NCBI RefSeq assembly: GCF_040545475.1
Contig: NZ_JBEPMA010000002.1
Span: forward strand, 210,408-274,407
From: Peptoniphilus_A olsenii
Lineage (GTDB): Bacteria; Bacillota; Clostridia; Tissierellales; Peptoniphilaceae
Length of the DNA: 64,000 bases
Reading direction: 5' to 3'
Shown: positions 19,801-25,791 of the stretch, piece after piece
How the letters are laid out: every line of letters starts with the position of its first letter
Numbering within the stretch: the first letter of the stretch is position 1
The notes under the pieces: generated by a model
Database searches by the model: none
Told to the model about the DNA's origin: nothing
Seen by the model: only the letters and a program-made list of their open reading frames with translations
Program-made: the position numbers and the translations under genes

Positions 19801-21743
19801 TTATAATGATGAAATCTTAAAATATCAGGATTAATCTTATATTCTTCTAAAAATACCTCGTATTCTTTTCTGAGTTTATTTATAAAATTTTTATCTTCAA
19901 GTTTTTTCCCGAGATTTTCTTTTTCATCTGGGAAGCCTCTTCCTTTTATATCATTAAGAATCGCTAAATATCTGTCCTCAGTTTCATCAGAAAGATCTCT
20001 CTTTAAATACAATAATTTTTCTGCTATTTTTTCTCTTTCATATGTGGCACTTTCTATAACCTCCACGTTGCTAGCAAATTCTCCTCTATTTAATAAATCA
20101 TTAATATTATTAGCTAAATGTTTCCAAGAAACTATTTGCCCTTTTCTATATCTTGCCTCATCTCCATCTTTAAAAATTGCTCCTTCCTTTCCAAACCATG
20201 CAGATATCTTTCTTCCTTCAATTTCAAGACCATTGGCTCCCCTATATATTTCTTTCAAAAAGTTTGCCTGTTCTTCTAAAGATTTACCCTTAGAAAATTC
20301 TGCTATTACTGCTAATCTTCCATCTTCATGATTTCCTCCATGAATTAAAAATGTATCTATTTCTCTTTGACTTATTGGATTTGAGAAGGATATTTGCTCT
20401 CCCTGATTTTTAGCAGAAAAAAAGGAAGTAGACTCTACTTCCTCATTTTTTAGATTAAGATTATCTCCCTTTCCCCTATTTCTTGCAGGGTCATATCCAT
20501 GTTCTTCTTCAATCTCAGATATTTCAGATAGTCCTCTTCTTTCAGTTCTTCTGTCAGACCCCAAGTTTCCATCATTTTGACTTCTTCCCTCGTGATAAAG
20601 TCCTCTATCTCTTTTTCCTTTGATAGAAGATGATCCATCAATGTCCCTTGCAAATACATTATCTGATAATCCTCTTCTTTGTTCTCCTTGAGAAAGTTCA
20701 ATCTCATCCTTCCCCATCTGTTGAGTTTCTTTAAATCTATTTCCTTGGGAATTGCCATATTGGGTATTAGGACTTCCATGCCTTCCTCCAATTCTTCCAT
20801 CTTGTATGTCCCTCCCTGTCTCTCGAAGGAATTCTCCTTGACGATTGGTGTGTAAATCCCCTCCTCCATGAGGTATTCCTTGCCTGCCAATGTTAATTTC
20901 TCTTTCATCTTCCAAGCCTCCTTTAAAATTTATTTCACCGTTTATATCAGAACTTAATTTATTATAACGCTCCTTAAGCTCTTTTGTCTGCTCCAAATCT
21001 TTTCTTTCTTGAATTTTCTCTAAAATTTCTAATCTTTTTATTTCACTTCCCAAATCAAGTAAGATATTTTTACTTATATTAGCACCTATACTTAATACTT
21101 TGTCTATGTCCGAACTTGATATTTTAGACAGTAAAGATAAGTTTTCTTCTTTTAGCTGATATGAGACCTCCATTCTCTCGCTTATGGAAATTTTTACGGA
21201 TTCTTTTAACAAATTAAAAAGGTCTACCTTTTGAATGCTTTTTAAACTTTCATCAGATAGACTTTCTAAAATTTTATTGAATTTTCCTCTAACATTACTT
21301 TCTACTAAGGCATCAATTTTATCTTCTTGGCTTAATAGAAGCTTACTATCTTTTTCTTTAAACTTATCTATCAGTTCATCTAGCAAGTCTAAATGCTTTT
21401 TGCTATCATATTTCCATAACTTTACCTCAGAAATATTATGATTAATACTTACTGTTTGCCTTATGTCGAAGATATATTTTATCCTTCCACTATCTATATC
21501 TAAAAGTGGTATTCCTTTTTCGCCTCTTTTAACGCTTCTACCTATACTTTTCCAATAATCAAATTCTGCACAGGCTGTTGCTTTTGGATCCATATTGTAT
21601 ATAGATATTTGATGTATATATGGATACTTATAGTTATTGCCTGATACTTTTAAATATTCCTCATATTTTTTTATATCTTTCTTAAATTCTTCTTTTACAA
21701 GATAGATTGATCTGCTTAAATCTACTATATCATATCTTGGCAT
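10812..21743 (-). CDS. Giant ArdC / N6-adenine methylase / SNF2 helicase fusion (LtrC-like)
   Basis: A 3,643-residue protein of the type found in Tn1549/CTn elements. In order: an ArdC-like N-terminus (about 60-85, FDYWKSIGRSVKRGEKGIPL); a Gly/Arg/Asp-rich linker (270-440); two diverged copies of one domain (about 455-550 and 678-770); a long unassigned middle; an adenine methylase-type domain (EPSAGTGRF near 1954, NIPFG near 2020 in place of NPPY); a helicase (Walker A HEVGAGKT near 2655, DEAH near 2823, ATGTPVSNS, and QRAGRIVRQG near 3150). It ends in a Ca-binding-like YDPLSKDMDLDGIIDR segment. It probably protects and unwinds element DNA during transfer. Confidence 0.85.
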   Translation of the reverse strand: MPRYDIVDLSRSIYLVKEEFKKDIKKYEEYLKVSGNNYKYPYIHQISIYNMDPKATACAEFDYWKSIGRSVKRGEKGIPLLDIDSGRIKYIFDIRQTVSINHNISEVKLWKYDSKKHLDLLDELIDKFKEKDSKLLLSQEDKIDALVESNVRGKFNKILESLSDESLKSIQKVDLFNLLKESVKISISERMEVSYQLKEENLSLLSKISSSDIDKVLSIGANISKNILLDLGSEIKRLEILEKIQERKDLEQTKELKERYNKLSSDINGEINFKGGLEDEREINIGRQGIPHGGGDLHTNRQGEFLRETGRDIQDGRIGGRHGSPNTQYGNSQGNRFKETQQMGKDEIELSQGEQRRGLSDNVFARDIDGSSSIKGKRDRGLYHEGRSQNDGNLGSDRRTERRGLSEISEIEEEHGYDPARNRGKGDNLNLKNEEVESTSFFSAKNQGEQISFSNPISQREIDTFLIHGGNHEDGRLAVIAEFSKGKSLEEQANFLKEIYRGANGLEIEGRKISAWFGKEGAIFKDGDEARYRKGQIVSWKHLANNINDLLNRGEFASNVEVIESATYEREKIAEKLLYLKRDLSDETEDRYLAILNDIKGRGFPDEKENLGKKLEDKNFINKLRKEYEVFLEEYKINPDILRFHHYKLSRIYNDINDLEIERKLYRSNLKDIAPIQSFITQDEIDESLKRGSGFSDGKKRIYEFFTEKHDLKEQADFLKNEYGVGGSSHALSAARESGEWHDAKGIKYNKGNAKEILLSWSNVARRINDLIKKNRYIDEESFEENREKKTDQEINKTEKESQEYINYQDDLPPTDNDVYIERTNNSSIYYYQGQSVASIGDDGKLIIYDEFIPNFLKEEIYSIAFEKQLDIPLDQLDDGIILEGIYDTFYIKEKEEIEGREYYLLESQSRYDDIPNIIINSNKEVIDDDIVNGFEEFKEFYTNKNKENIGFDLDSHIKDDYWIIEFNEGSSLIEKDYAGQRLTKELLDEIREIDEKIRLHNKTLGEDEYGQMTDKWEGYSKFYFNHIVDGKIVDHYKIDIGDGNEINQRDFEFLYEQIGKSQIELNQTIEENKIDEKIISINQIEDRIFDVLVKDKVLENEIIKARENLGNNTLASFNSVFQREYAKIMREVADKQGNLPDDMKSIDKVKELSLRTQNRYRQYLYNSLENNIEDDKEILSIKVGDIVRTEDNKYLKIKDISSGYDNNHNPITYYSYDAYFDKDLKLFSHSFKGSDLKALEVLRNEVEEKLTKEIVEDKLAVKVGYYYALVDKEKTKDIELEETGIRVYPRKENSQGKIYNLYKGKSFEDSRKIDSLFDEITVKMKEVNLTNLNDVLELEREGLFEIADDKVTKFEKGYDIDVQSFNQQFPDYYNDIYVFNKNLEISGAYQNLAHINEENKITFNINLSQEEKSKIEEIRDKKEVLSKLIDKDIKEKREYYFDPQNEEYLLLSKKIEEGLLKIPDSIKETIDGKEGFDVELILDIKEKTLRQNLRYNGYILNSNQAIKYKSYKDILSNLPYLLDDKHREVLLNGYLNQQIENDRTRQEENPFKEGMSIRYKGKEYTIIAINDATSPKTIELEDSTGLMNGFITGNEIILFNDYKDLDLEVIKKEELIPLEIEDYSLLGLPVQFRNKEYLIKENEFNEAGMGRLALSTIDKSGITEVIYSRERPVSNIFVRKEDLEEYKSSEKDILSKKQSIDKEELVEQIRFEDIDNNNEEKVKKDNSGLLHKSLDVINNKSSLVADQFIVRVDNEKEEFLVYSSSNPKNYREFTLPFSYLKGIDKIDGDGNSLKLTTHRKETIDKKLEEYKEWKENNNLIRTDRENIEGISEVSLENYKIINEEENLPPSQRLKNNIEAINVLKALEKENRSARKDEQEILAKYIGWGGLSDVFDEEKEGQWLDARNFLKENLTGEEYNRARGSTLTAFYTPKVVIDAIYENLSNLGFEKGNILEPSAGTGRFIGNLPEEMKESNFYGVELDSISGQIAKELYPNSNIQIKGFEETNFSNNLFDVAIGNIPFGEFKVADREYERNNFLIHDYFFAKTLDKVRDGGIIAFITSSGTMDKKSEDVRRYISERAEFLGAIRLPNTTFKGVAGTEVTSDIIFLKKRDRLLKIDEDWIKLDKDAKGLIYNRYFVDNPQMVIGTMEEIPSRFGTSLACIENKDISLEEGLKKAIKNIQGRYEEAQINDDLGEETIPADDSVKNYSFALVDDEIYFRENSIMQRISLNQKDKDKVKEYLRLNESLRKVITYQKEDYSDEEIKKEQENLNKFYDDFNSKHGRLNSKTNKKLFREDANFSLISTLEKLDKEGNFIGKSDIFNKRTIKKAVIIDHTDRAIDALVLSISQKGKINFDYMEELTGKTRDKLIEELKGEIFLNLDSFEPNDINPFKSAKDLGDFSRPYVSADEYLSGNIRDKIEVVDSYIKNIEKELGKEENLEDSKLLKKELEELHFQKAKLVEVMPKALDASEITVRMGATWIPEQDYKKFMFDLLKTPVSSRWNIDIKYSDFTGEYRVEGKSSDRDNDLASFTYGTNRVNAYKLIEDTLNLRDTKVFDQVEDSDGKKKSVLNQKETMLARSKQEMIKEEFKSWIFDDVERRNRLVEDYNERFNSIRQREYDGSNLTFEGMNPEIELRAHQKDAIARGLFGGNTLLAHEVGAGKTFEMIGIAMESKRLGMSNKSMFVVPNHIVEQFGREFNELYPGANVLCATEKDFTPDRRKRFCSRIATGSFDAVIIGHSQFEKIPISKERQEYELQGQIDEIIDYIDEYKRERDQRFTVKQLEKTKKKLETKLEKLNADYKKDDVVTFEELGVDKLFIDEAHAYKNLYLFSKMRNVAGITSTDSQKSSDMLMKCRYMDEITNNKGLVFATGTPVSNSMAELYTMQRYLQYDELKKMKLQHFDSWASTFGETITAIELNPEGNGYRSKTRFAKFYNLPELMNTVKGFMDIKTADVLNLPTPIAHYETIKTKPTEEQKEILETFSERADKVRDKQVDSSVDNMLLITNDGKKMALDQRLINPLLPDDPNSKVNTCIKNVFSIWDKYKDKKSAQLIFCDMSTPSSDFNIYDDIKTKLIEMGVPENEIEFIHKAKNNMEKDAIFDKVRKGEIRVLLGSTQKMGAGTNAQDKLIAIHDLDIPWRPADLSQRAGRIVRQGNENKEVHIFRYVTENTFDAYLFQTLENKQKYISQIMTSKTPVRVAEDVDEATLNYAEIKALATGNPLIKEKMDLDVEVSKLKMLESNFKSNLYKLEDKVVKFYPKEIERLKERIENLKEDIKNVEPYREVDKNLKEDNKFTSLIIDGKKYIDKKIAGEFLLNKIKGVKIYREMDKDGEKIGEYRNFDLSIKYDSFFNKYNFILKGKGEYRGEFGTDEIGNITRMDNVLDKLPERLENTISKLKDTEEQFQTAKIEIQKTFPQAELLKDKTLRLAEVNNLLDMGKSEDISQDNPLLEEVKEELIDFLNREYDEENRLEDFDTIFPDLTDIGIAYTTTPDEKHEIQVSLDLINYKMNTYVDKNLIDSFQYTYDPLDASDLKELVQLKTSIGFWNFSELVSVNEEKLREVMGLEIDDDGNFYDPLSKDMDLDGIIDRNDADFRDSKVQEIGDFERKEKTSIMDKLKEYKGNLAVNNNIKEINNSEPCGR

Positions 21744-21891
21744 TTTATCCCTCCTCTTTATAGTGATAAAAATGTACTATATTTTATACCTTTATTTATT
21801 AAACTTTATTTCTTTCTATTTTTTTAATTTCTGTAAGCAAAAGATAACTTTAAAATGTCATTTACGCTATCTTTTTATTGCATTAAAAAAA

Positions 21892-21919
21892 CGATTAGAA
21901 TTTTTTTCTTTTCTAATCG
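21892..21919 (-). terminator. Rho-independent terminator after the toxN-like genes
   Basis: CGATTAGAA pairs with TTCTAATCG (9 bp), followed on the minus strand by seven T residues. It closes the type III toxin-antitoxin transcript before the giant helicase gene. Confidence 0.8.
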
Positions 21920-21936
21920 CTTTAACTGCCTTTATC

Positions 21937-22200
21937 CTATTGCTTCCAGTCCAACATTGCTTTTTCTATCTCTGAAAAATTACAATTTGCTCTTCTTATA
22001 ATTCCTGTTTTCTTTTGCTTTTGGTATATTTTTTCTACCTTTATCAAGACCTTTGTTTTTACCTTTAAACAAAAAGCATATTCTTTTTGAAATAAGTCTT
22101 TATATCTGATATCCTCAAGCTCATTAAATTCAATTCTTTCATAACAATCAGCCGGTACAGGAATCATTTTCTTAATATCCAATATAGATATTATGTGCAT
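21937..22200 (-). pseudogene. ToxN/AbiQ toxin, C-terminal fragment (split by a frameshift)
   Basis: An 87-residue reading frame that continues the toxin encoded upstream. It starts with MHIISILDIKKMIPVPADC, matching the central strand of ToxN/AbiQ endoribonucleases (LNFKYMIPIP-like), and ends near ANCNFSEIEKAML, matching their conserved C-terminal Cys-Asn-Phe helix. Its ATG overlaps the end of the first fragment, one base out of frame at an AAAAA run. Together the parts give about 185 residues, the usual size of the family. Either the toxin is dead, the fragments are made separately, or the ribosome slips at GAAAAAT. Confidence 0.7.
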
Positions 22201-22496
22201 TTTTCTTTATCAGAATAATATTTGTAAATATCTCCATCTATAGTAATACTATTATCGATCACTTCATAAATTAAAAAATGCTCATCAGAAACATTCTTCC
22301 ATTTTTTGTGTTTTTCCTTTGCAGAAGAAATTGGAATAAAATAATTATAATTTTCTATACCAACAATAATTCCAACAAATGGTTTTATACTGTTTCTATA
22401 CGATGGATTATAATATACTTCTGAATCTACTTTATTTAGATATTCAAGGTAATCAGAGTTTACAGTATAAAATCCATATTTTATAACTTCTACCAT
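22191..22496 (-). pseudogene. ToxN/AbiQ type III toxin, N-terminal fragment
   Basis: A 101-residue frame with the N-terminal features of the ToxN/AbiQ RNase family: FYTVNSDYLEYLNKVD, a VGIIVGIENYNYFIPISS strand with the catalytic-loop Ser, and a KHKKWKNV segment. The family cuts RNA and is held inactive by a repeated pseudoknot RNA encoded just upstream, as seen here. An AGGAG site lies 6 bases before the ATG, just past the RNA terminator. It stops after DKEKCT because of a one-base shift at the AAAAA run near 22,203; the next frame carries the remainder. It is rated as a pseudogene, though programmed slippage is possible. Confidence 0.72.
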
Positions 22497-22507
22497 TGTT
22501 TTCTCCT

Positions 22508-22627
22508 AAAAAAACAGAGAGGTTTTATCCTCTCTGTTTGCTTTAATGCTTCACCTTTGGGATATAGGTAGTGAGACACCTTCTTTAATGTTCCACCTTT
22601 AACGGTAGCGGGACACCATCTTTATCT
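22508..22627 (-). ncRNA. Type III antitoxin RNA (ToxI/antiQ-like)
   Basis: The transcript from the promoter at 22634-22662 contains two imperfect repeats, 22587-22623 (37 nt) and 22545-22586 (42 nt). Both follow the pattern AAAGaxGGTGTCxCxCTACC, spacer, AAAGGTG-(G)AaxCATT. GGTG and AAGGTG blocks with complementary CTACC match the pseudoknot logic of ToxI-type RNAs. A terminator (22512-22539) follows at once and then the toxin gene, exactly the toxIN/antiQ-abiQ arrangement. Known systems have about 2.5 to 5.5 repeats of 34-36 nt, so this is a short version. Confidence 0.75.
22512..22539 (-). terminator. Attenuating terminator between antitoxin RNA and toxin
   Basis: AAACAGAGAGG pairs perfectly with CCTCTCTGTTT around ATAAAA, followed on the minus strand by more T residues. 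In type III loci this hairpin lets most transcripts stop as antitoxin RNA, with read-through making the toxin message. Confidence 0.85.
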
Positions 22628-22633
22628 GATAAG

Positions 22634-22662
22634 AGTATAACATATATTTATAGTTATGTCAA
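22634..22662 (-). promoter_or_regulatory. Consensus promoter of the type III toxin-antitoxin locus
   Basis: TTGACA (22657-22662) and TATACT (22634-22639) are 17 bp apart on the minus strand. Transcription should begin a few bases before the first antitoxin repeat. Confidence 0.8.
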
Positions 22663-22774
22663 ATCAGTAAATTTCCTAATGCCTACTCTTTTATCACTTA
22701 TATTATACCCTATTTCTTTCATAAATCACTCTTTTCTTCATTCCTATAACCGTATTCAATTTTTTATAATTAAT

Positions 22775-24481
22775 TTACTTATAATATTTACCTATAGTAT
22801 TTTTTATTTCTTCTTCAATTTCTTTTAAAAAATTCTCTTTATTTTCCTTACCCTTTGCTATATCACTTAATCTCATTTCCCATTTTGCTGTTGTCTTTGG
22901 AGATTTAAACTCATCTATAACTATAGTAACTAGGTTTAATCCCTTTCTAGTTGATATTAGATTTTTCTTTTCTCTTTTTATATAACCTTTGTATATCAAA
23001 TTTTCTATTATTCCCGCTCTTGTAGCAGGAGTACCAAGTCCTTTTCTCTCAACTTCAACATCCTTAACTAATTCATCATTCCCAGCTATTTCCATTGCTT
23101 TTAAGAGTGTGTCTTCAGTGAAGTGTTTAGGTGGATTTGTATACTTCTCTTTTATATCTTTATTTTCAATATATAAAAAATCTCCTATTTTTACATCAGG
23201 AAGTTGTATATCTTCTTTCTTCTTTGATTTATATTCTTCTAAATATTTTGTAAATCCTTCTTCAGCAATTATTTTATAAGTGTTTATAAATTCAAACCCG
23301 TCAAATTCAGCCACTATCTTTGTTGTATTTTCTACAAGAGGATATCCAAAACTTGCATAGAGTTTATTTGTTATAAGTCTATATACTTTGGCTTCACTTT
23401 CCGGGAGATTTGAAATATCCTTATTTAATGAACTTATCGTTGGAATTATTGCATGATGATCTGTAACTTTTTCAGAATTAAAAACTACCTTAATTCTTTC
23501 TGTGTCAAAATCATTTTTCCCTATAATATTATTTACAGTGCTTTCTATCATGTCTACTGTCAAATATCTTGAATCTGTTCGTGGATAGGTAATATACTTC
23601 TTTTCATACAGGCTTTGGGCATAATCTAGGGTTTGTTTTGCACTGTATCCAAAATACTTATTACATTCTCTTTGAAGTGTTGTTAGATCAAAGGGCAGAT
23701 TAGGCTTTGTAATCTTCTCTTTTTTAATTACATCGGTTATTTCAATTTTTTCTCCGATTAAATTTTTAAGCTGCTCTGCCACTATCTTGTCATCAATTCT
23801 ATCTGTCGACAGTGTAAATCCATTCATGGAAATCTCCACTGTATAATATTTTTCTTTTTTAAAACTATTTATCTCATCATCTCTATTCACAATCATTGAT
23901 AAAGTTGGTGTTTGTACTCTGCCTACACTATAATTTTCATTATATAGACAGGAGTAAAGTCTACTTATGTTCATTCCAACAAGCCAATCAGCTATGGCAC
24001 GAGCCTTAGCTGAATCAAAAAGATTATCATAATTACTTCCATCTTTTAAGTTGCTAAATCCTTCTTTTATGGAAGAGTCTTCCATTGAGGAAATCCAAAG
24101 ACGTTTCATTTTCTTCTTACAATTTGCCATCATATATACAAGTCTAAAGATAGCTTCTCCTTCTCTACCAGCATCACAAGCATTAATAATGGTGTCAACT
24201 TCATTACTATTCATTAGTCTTTTAAGAATATTAAACTGTTTTTTAGTTGTCTTCGTTACCTCATACTTGTATTCTTTTGGGATAATAGGTAAATCTTCAA
24301 TTCTCCACTTCTTATATCTTTCATCATACACATCAGGATTTGCCATTTGTACTAAATGCCCAACACACCATGAAACAATGTATTCATTCCCCTCATAATA
24401 TCCATTATTTCTATTTTTTGCTCCTATAACTTTTGCTATTGATGCTGCAACACTTGGTTTTTCTGCGATTACTAATTTCAT
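22775..24481 (-). CDS. topB: DNA topoisomerase III (type IA), ICE-borne
   Basis: A 568-residue type IA topoisomerase. The TOPRIM N-terminus starts MKLVIAEKPSVAASIAKVIG, with the metal-binding acidic cluster in NACDAGREGEAIFR. The catalytic Tyr is near residue 299 in YITYPRTDSRYL. The C-terminal zinc fingers of chromosomal TopB are absent, as is common for plasmid and ICE versions. It passes single strands, probably to resolve intermediates during conjugative transfer. It lies between the DUF4366 gene and the toxin locus. A terminator 30 bp upstream suggests it needs read-through or its own promoter. Confidence 0.93.
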   Translation of the reverse strand: MKLVIAEKPSVAASIAKVIGAKNRNNGYYEGNEYIVSWCVGHLVQMANPDVYDERYKKWRIEDLPIIPKEYKYEVTKTTKKQFNILKRLMNSNEVDTIINACDAGREGEAIFRLVYMMANCKKKMKRLWISSMEDSSIKEGFSNLKDGSNYDNLFDSAKARAIADWLVGMNISRLYSCLYNENYSVGRVQTPTLSMIVNRDDEINSFKKEKYYTVEISMNGFTLSTDRIDDKIVAEQLKNLIGEKIEITDVIKKEKITKPNLPFDLTTLQRECNKYFGYSAKQTLDYAQSLYEKKYITYPRTDSRYLTVDMIESTVNNIIGKNDFDTERIKVVFNSEKVTDHHAIIPTISSLNKDISNLPESEAKVYRLITNKLYASFGYPLVENTTKIVAEFDGFEFINTYKIIAEEGFTKYLEEYKSKKKEDIQLPDVKIGDFLYIENKDIKEKYTNPPKHFTEDTLLKAMEIAGNDELVKDVEVERKGLGTPATRAGIIENLIYKGYIKREKKNLISTRKGLNLVTIVIDEFKSPKTTAKWEMRLSDIAKGKENKENFLKEIEEEIKNTIGKYYK

Positions 24482-24510
24482 TTTTCCTCCTTTAATTTTT
24501 TAATAAAAAA

Positions 24511-24538
24511 ATGAGAGATTAAATTTTCAATCCCTCAT
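24511..24538 (-). terminator. Rho-independent terminator upstream of topB
   Basis: ATGAGAGATT pairs with AATCCCTCAT (10 bp, one wobble), with seven T residues following on the minus strand and a T-run also on the plus strand. It probably ends the transcript that contains the surface-protein genes. Confidence 0.7.
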
Positions 24539-24550
24539 CTTTTTATAGCT

Positions 24551-24691
24551 CTACTGATTTTTTATTTTTTCTATAATATTTATTCCATTATATATTACAT
24601 CTTCAAACTTTATGTCTCTAACATAAAGATTTTTCTTCGAATAAGAATTCCATCTGTATAAAAAAGCTTGATCCGTTTTTAGCATTCTCAT
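24551..24691 (-). pseudogene. Small hypothetical protein, probably frameshifted
   Basis: A 46-residue frame starts MRMLKTDQAFLYRWNSYSKK and ends EKIKNQ. The frame is open a little further upstream (EFDIDKIISL), and a one-base change at an AAG near 24,720 would join it to an ATG reading MIDCIIK, giving about 63 residues in all. I do not recognise the family. No strong ribosome binding site is visible at either start. It may be a relic of a small accessory ICE gene. The rest of the 24,482-24,897 gap holds the terminator and nothing else I can support. Confidence 0.35.
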
Positions 24692-24897
24692 TAAACTTAT
24701 GATTTTATCTATATCAAATTCTTAATTATACAATCAATCATTTCAACTTAGCTTTACTTATATATTAAGTTTGTGCTGTCGTTTTGTTCATCGTTTTTTA
24801 TTAAAGTTCCAGAATTCTAATTGTACTTTTTTTATAAATTTACACGATAATTAAGTTTATTGTTGTCCTTAATCTACTGCTTAAATCATTGAGAAGA

Positions 24898-25776
24898 TTA
24901 AAATTCATCTTCATCTGGAATAATTTCTGTATCTTCCTTATCTTCAAGATCATAATCCTCCCCTTCAGATTCATAATCATCTTCTAATTCATTATAATCT
25001 TGCTCCTCTTCAAAACTTTCCTCTTCATTTTTTTTATAGATTTTGAAGTAATATCCTGCACCCATTACACCAACAATAATTAAACCCATAAATAAATAAA
25101 GTCCTACCCCTGATTTCTTTTCTTCTTTCTCCTCTTTCTTCGGTTTTTCCTCCACCGGTTCTTCTTTTTTCACTACTTCTTCTTTTGGCTTTACTTCACT
25201 TTCTCCTTCAATCATATTTAGTAGATCTTGTTCTCCAACTTCTGTTAGTAATTGTACATTTTCTTGATTTTCCGAATGATCTACAATGAGGTGCATAGTT
25301 TTTCCACTCTTTGTTTGAAAGGTTAAAAATTGTCTAACATCTATTGGATTTTCCTTTTTTTCATCTCTTGATGTTTGATTTTCTACTTTCGGTGTAATAT
25401 CCTGTCCATTTTTATCTACATTTTCTATAACTGTTCCTCTTGCCTTATTTTCTTTTGTAGCTAATGGATTAATTGCTTTAGTATTGCCACCTTTAACAAG
25501 TTTAGATGGCTTTTCTTTTTTATCTACTTGCTCATTTTTTATGTTATTTTCTTGTATTTTCGGCACTTCCTGATAAGGAATTTTTTGACTCTCATTAGAT
25601 GGTTCATATACATCTTCATCAAATAAGCTTTCTAATTCTTTACTTTTTTCTGGCAAATAAATATCATTTGACTGATTTTTTATTTCATTATCATTGCTCT
25701 TAGCTATGGATATGCTTGGCATACTTAATAGTAAAAGGAGTAGCACTAAGGCTACCCCTAATCTTTTTTTCTTCAT
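24898..25776 (-). CDS. DUF4366 (CD1107-family) ICE membrane protein
   Basis: A 292-residue protein with an N-terminal signal peptide (basic start, then LGVALVLLLLLLSM). A low-complexity outside region follows, then the family core VRQFLTFQTKSGKTMHLIVD and LLTEVGEQDLLNMI, a Lys/Glu-rich stretch, one membrane segment (about 225-245, VGLYLFMGLIIVGVMGAGYY) and a very acidic cytoplasmic tail. DUF4366 proteins are constant members of Tn1549-type conjugation blocks, normally next to DUF4315 and the NlpC lysin as here. The role is probably structural in the transfer channel; the biochemical function is unknown. Confidence 0.82.
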   Translation of the reverse strand: MKKKRLGVALVLLLLLLSMPSISIAKSNDNEIKNQSNDIYLPEKSKELESLFDEDVYEPSNESQKIPYQEVPKIQENNIKNEQVDKKEKPSKLVKGGNTKAINPLATKENKARGTVIENVDKNGQDITPKVENQTSRDEKKENPIDVRQFLTFQTKSGKTMHLIVDHSENQENVQLLTEVGEQDLLNMIEGESEVKPKEEVVKKEEPVEEKPKKEEKEEKKSGVGLYLFMGLIIVGVMGAGYYFKIYKKNEEESFEEEQDYNELEDDYESEGEDYDLEDKEDTEIIPDEDEF

Positions 25777-25791
25777 AGTTATCTCCTTTTC

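Noticed and set aside
20450..20908. 152-codon minus-strand ORF inside the giant helicase gene
   Set aside because: It is an alternate frame of the Gly/Arg/Asp-rich linker; the composition explains the open frame and there is no start site or homology.
22545..22623. CRISPR-like repeats
   Set aside because: Only two imperfect copies without unique spacers; promoter, terminator and ToxN context show a type III antitoxin RNA.
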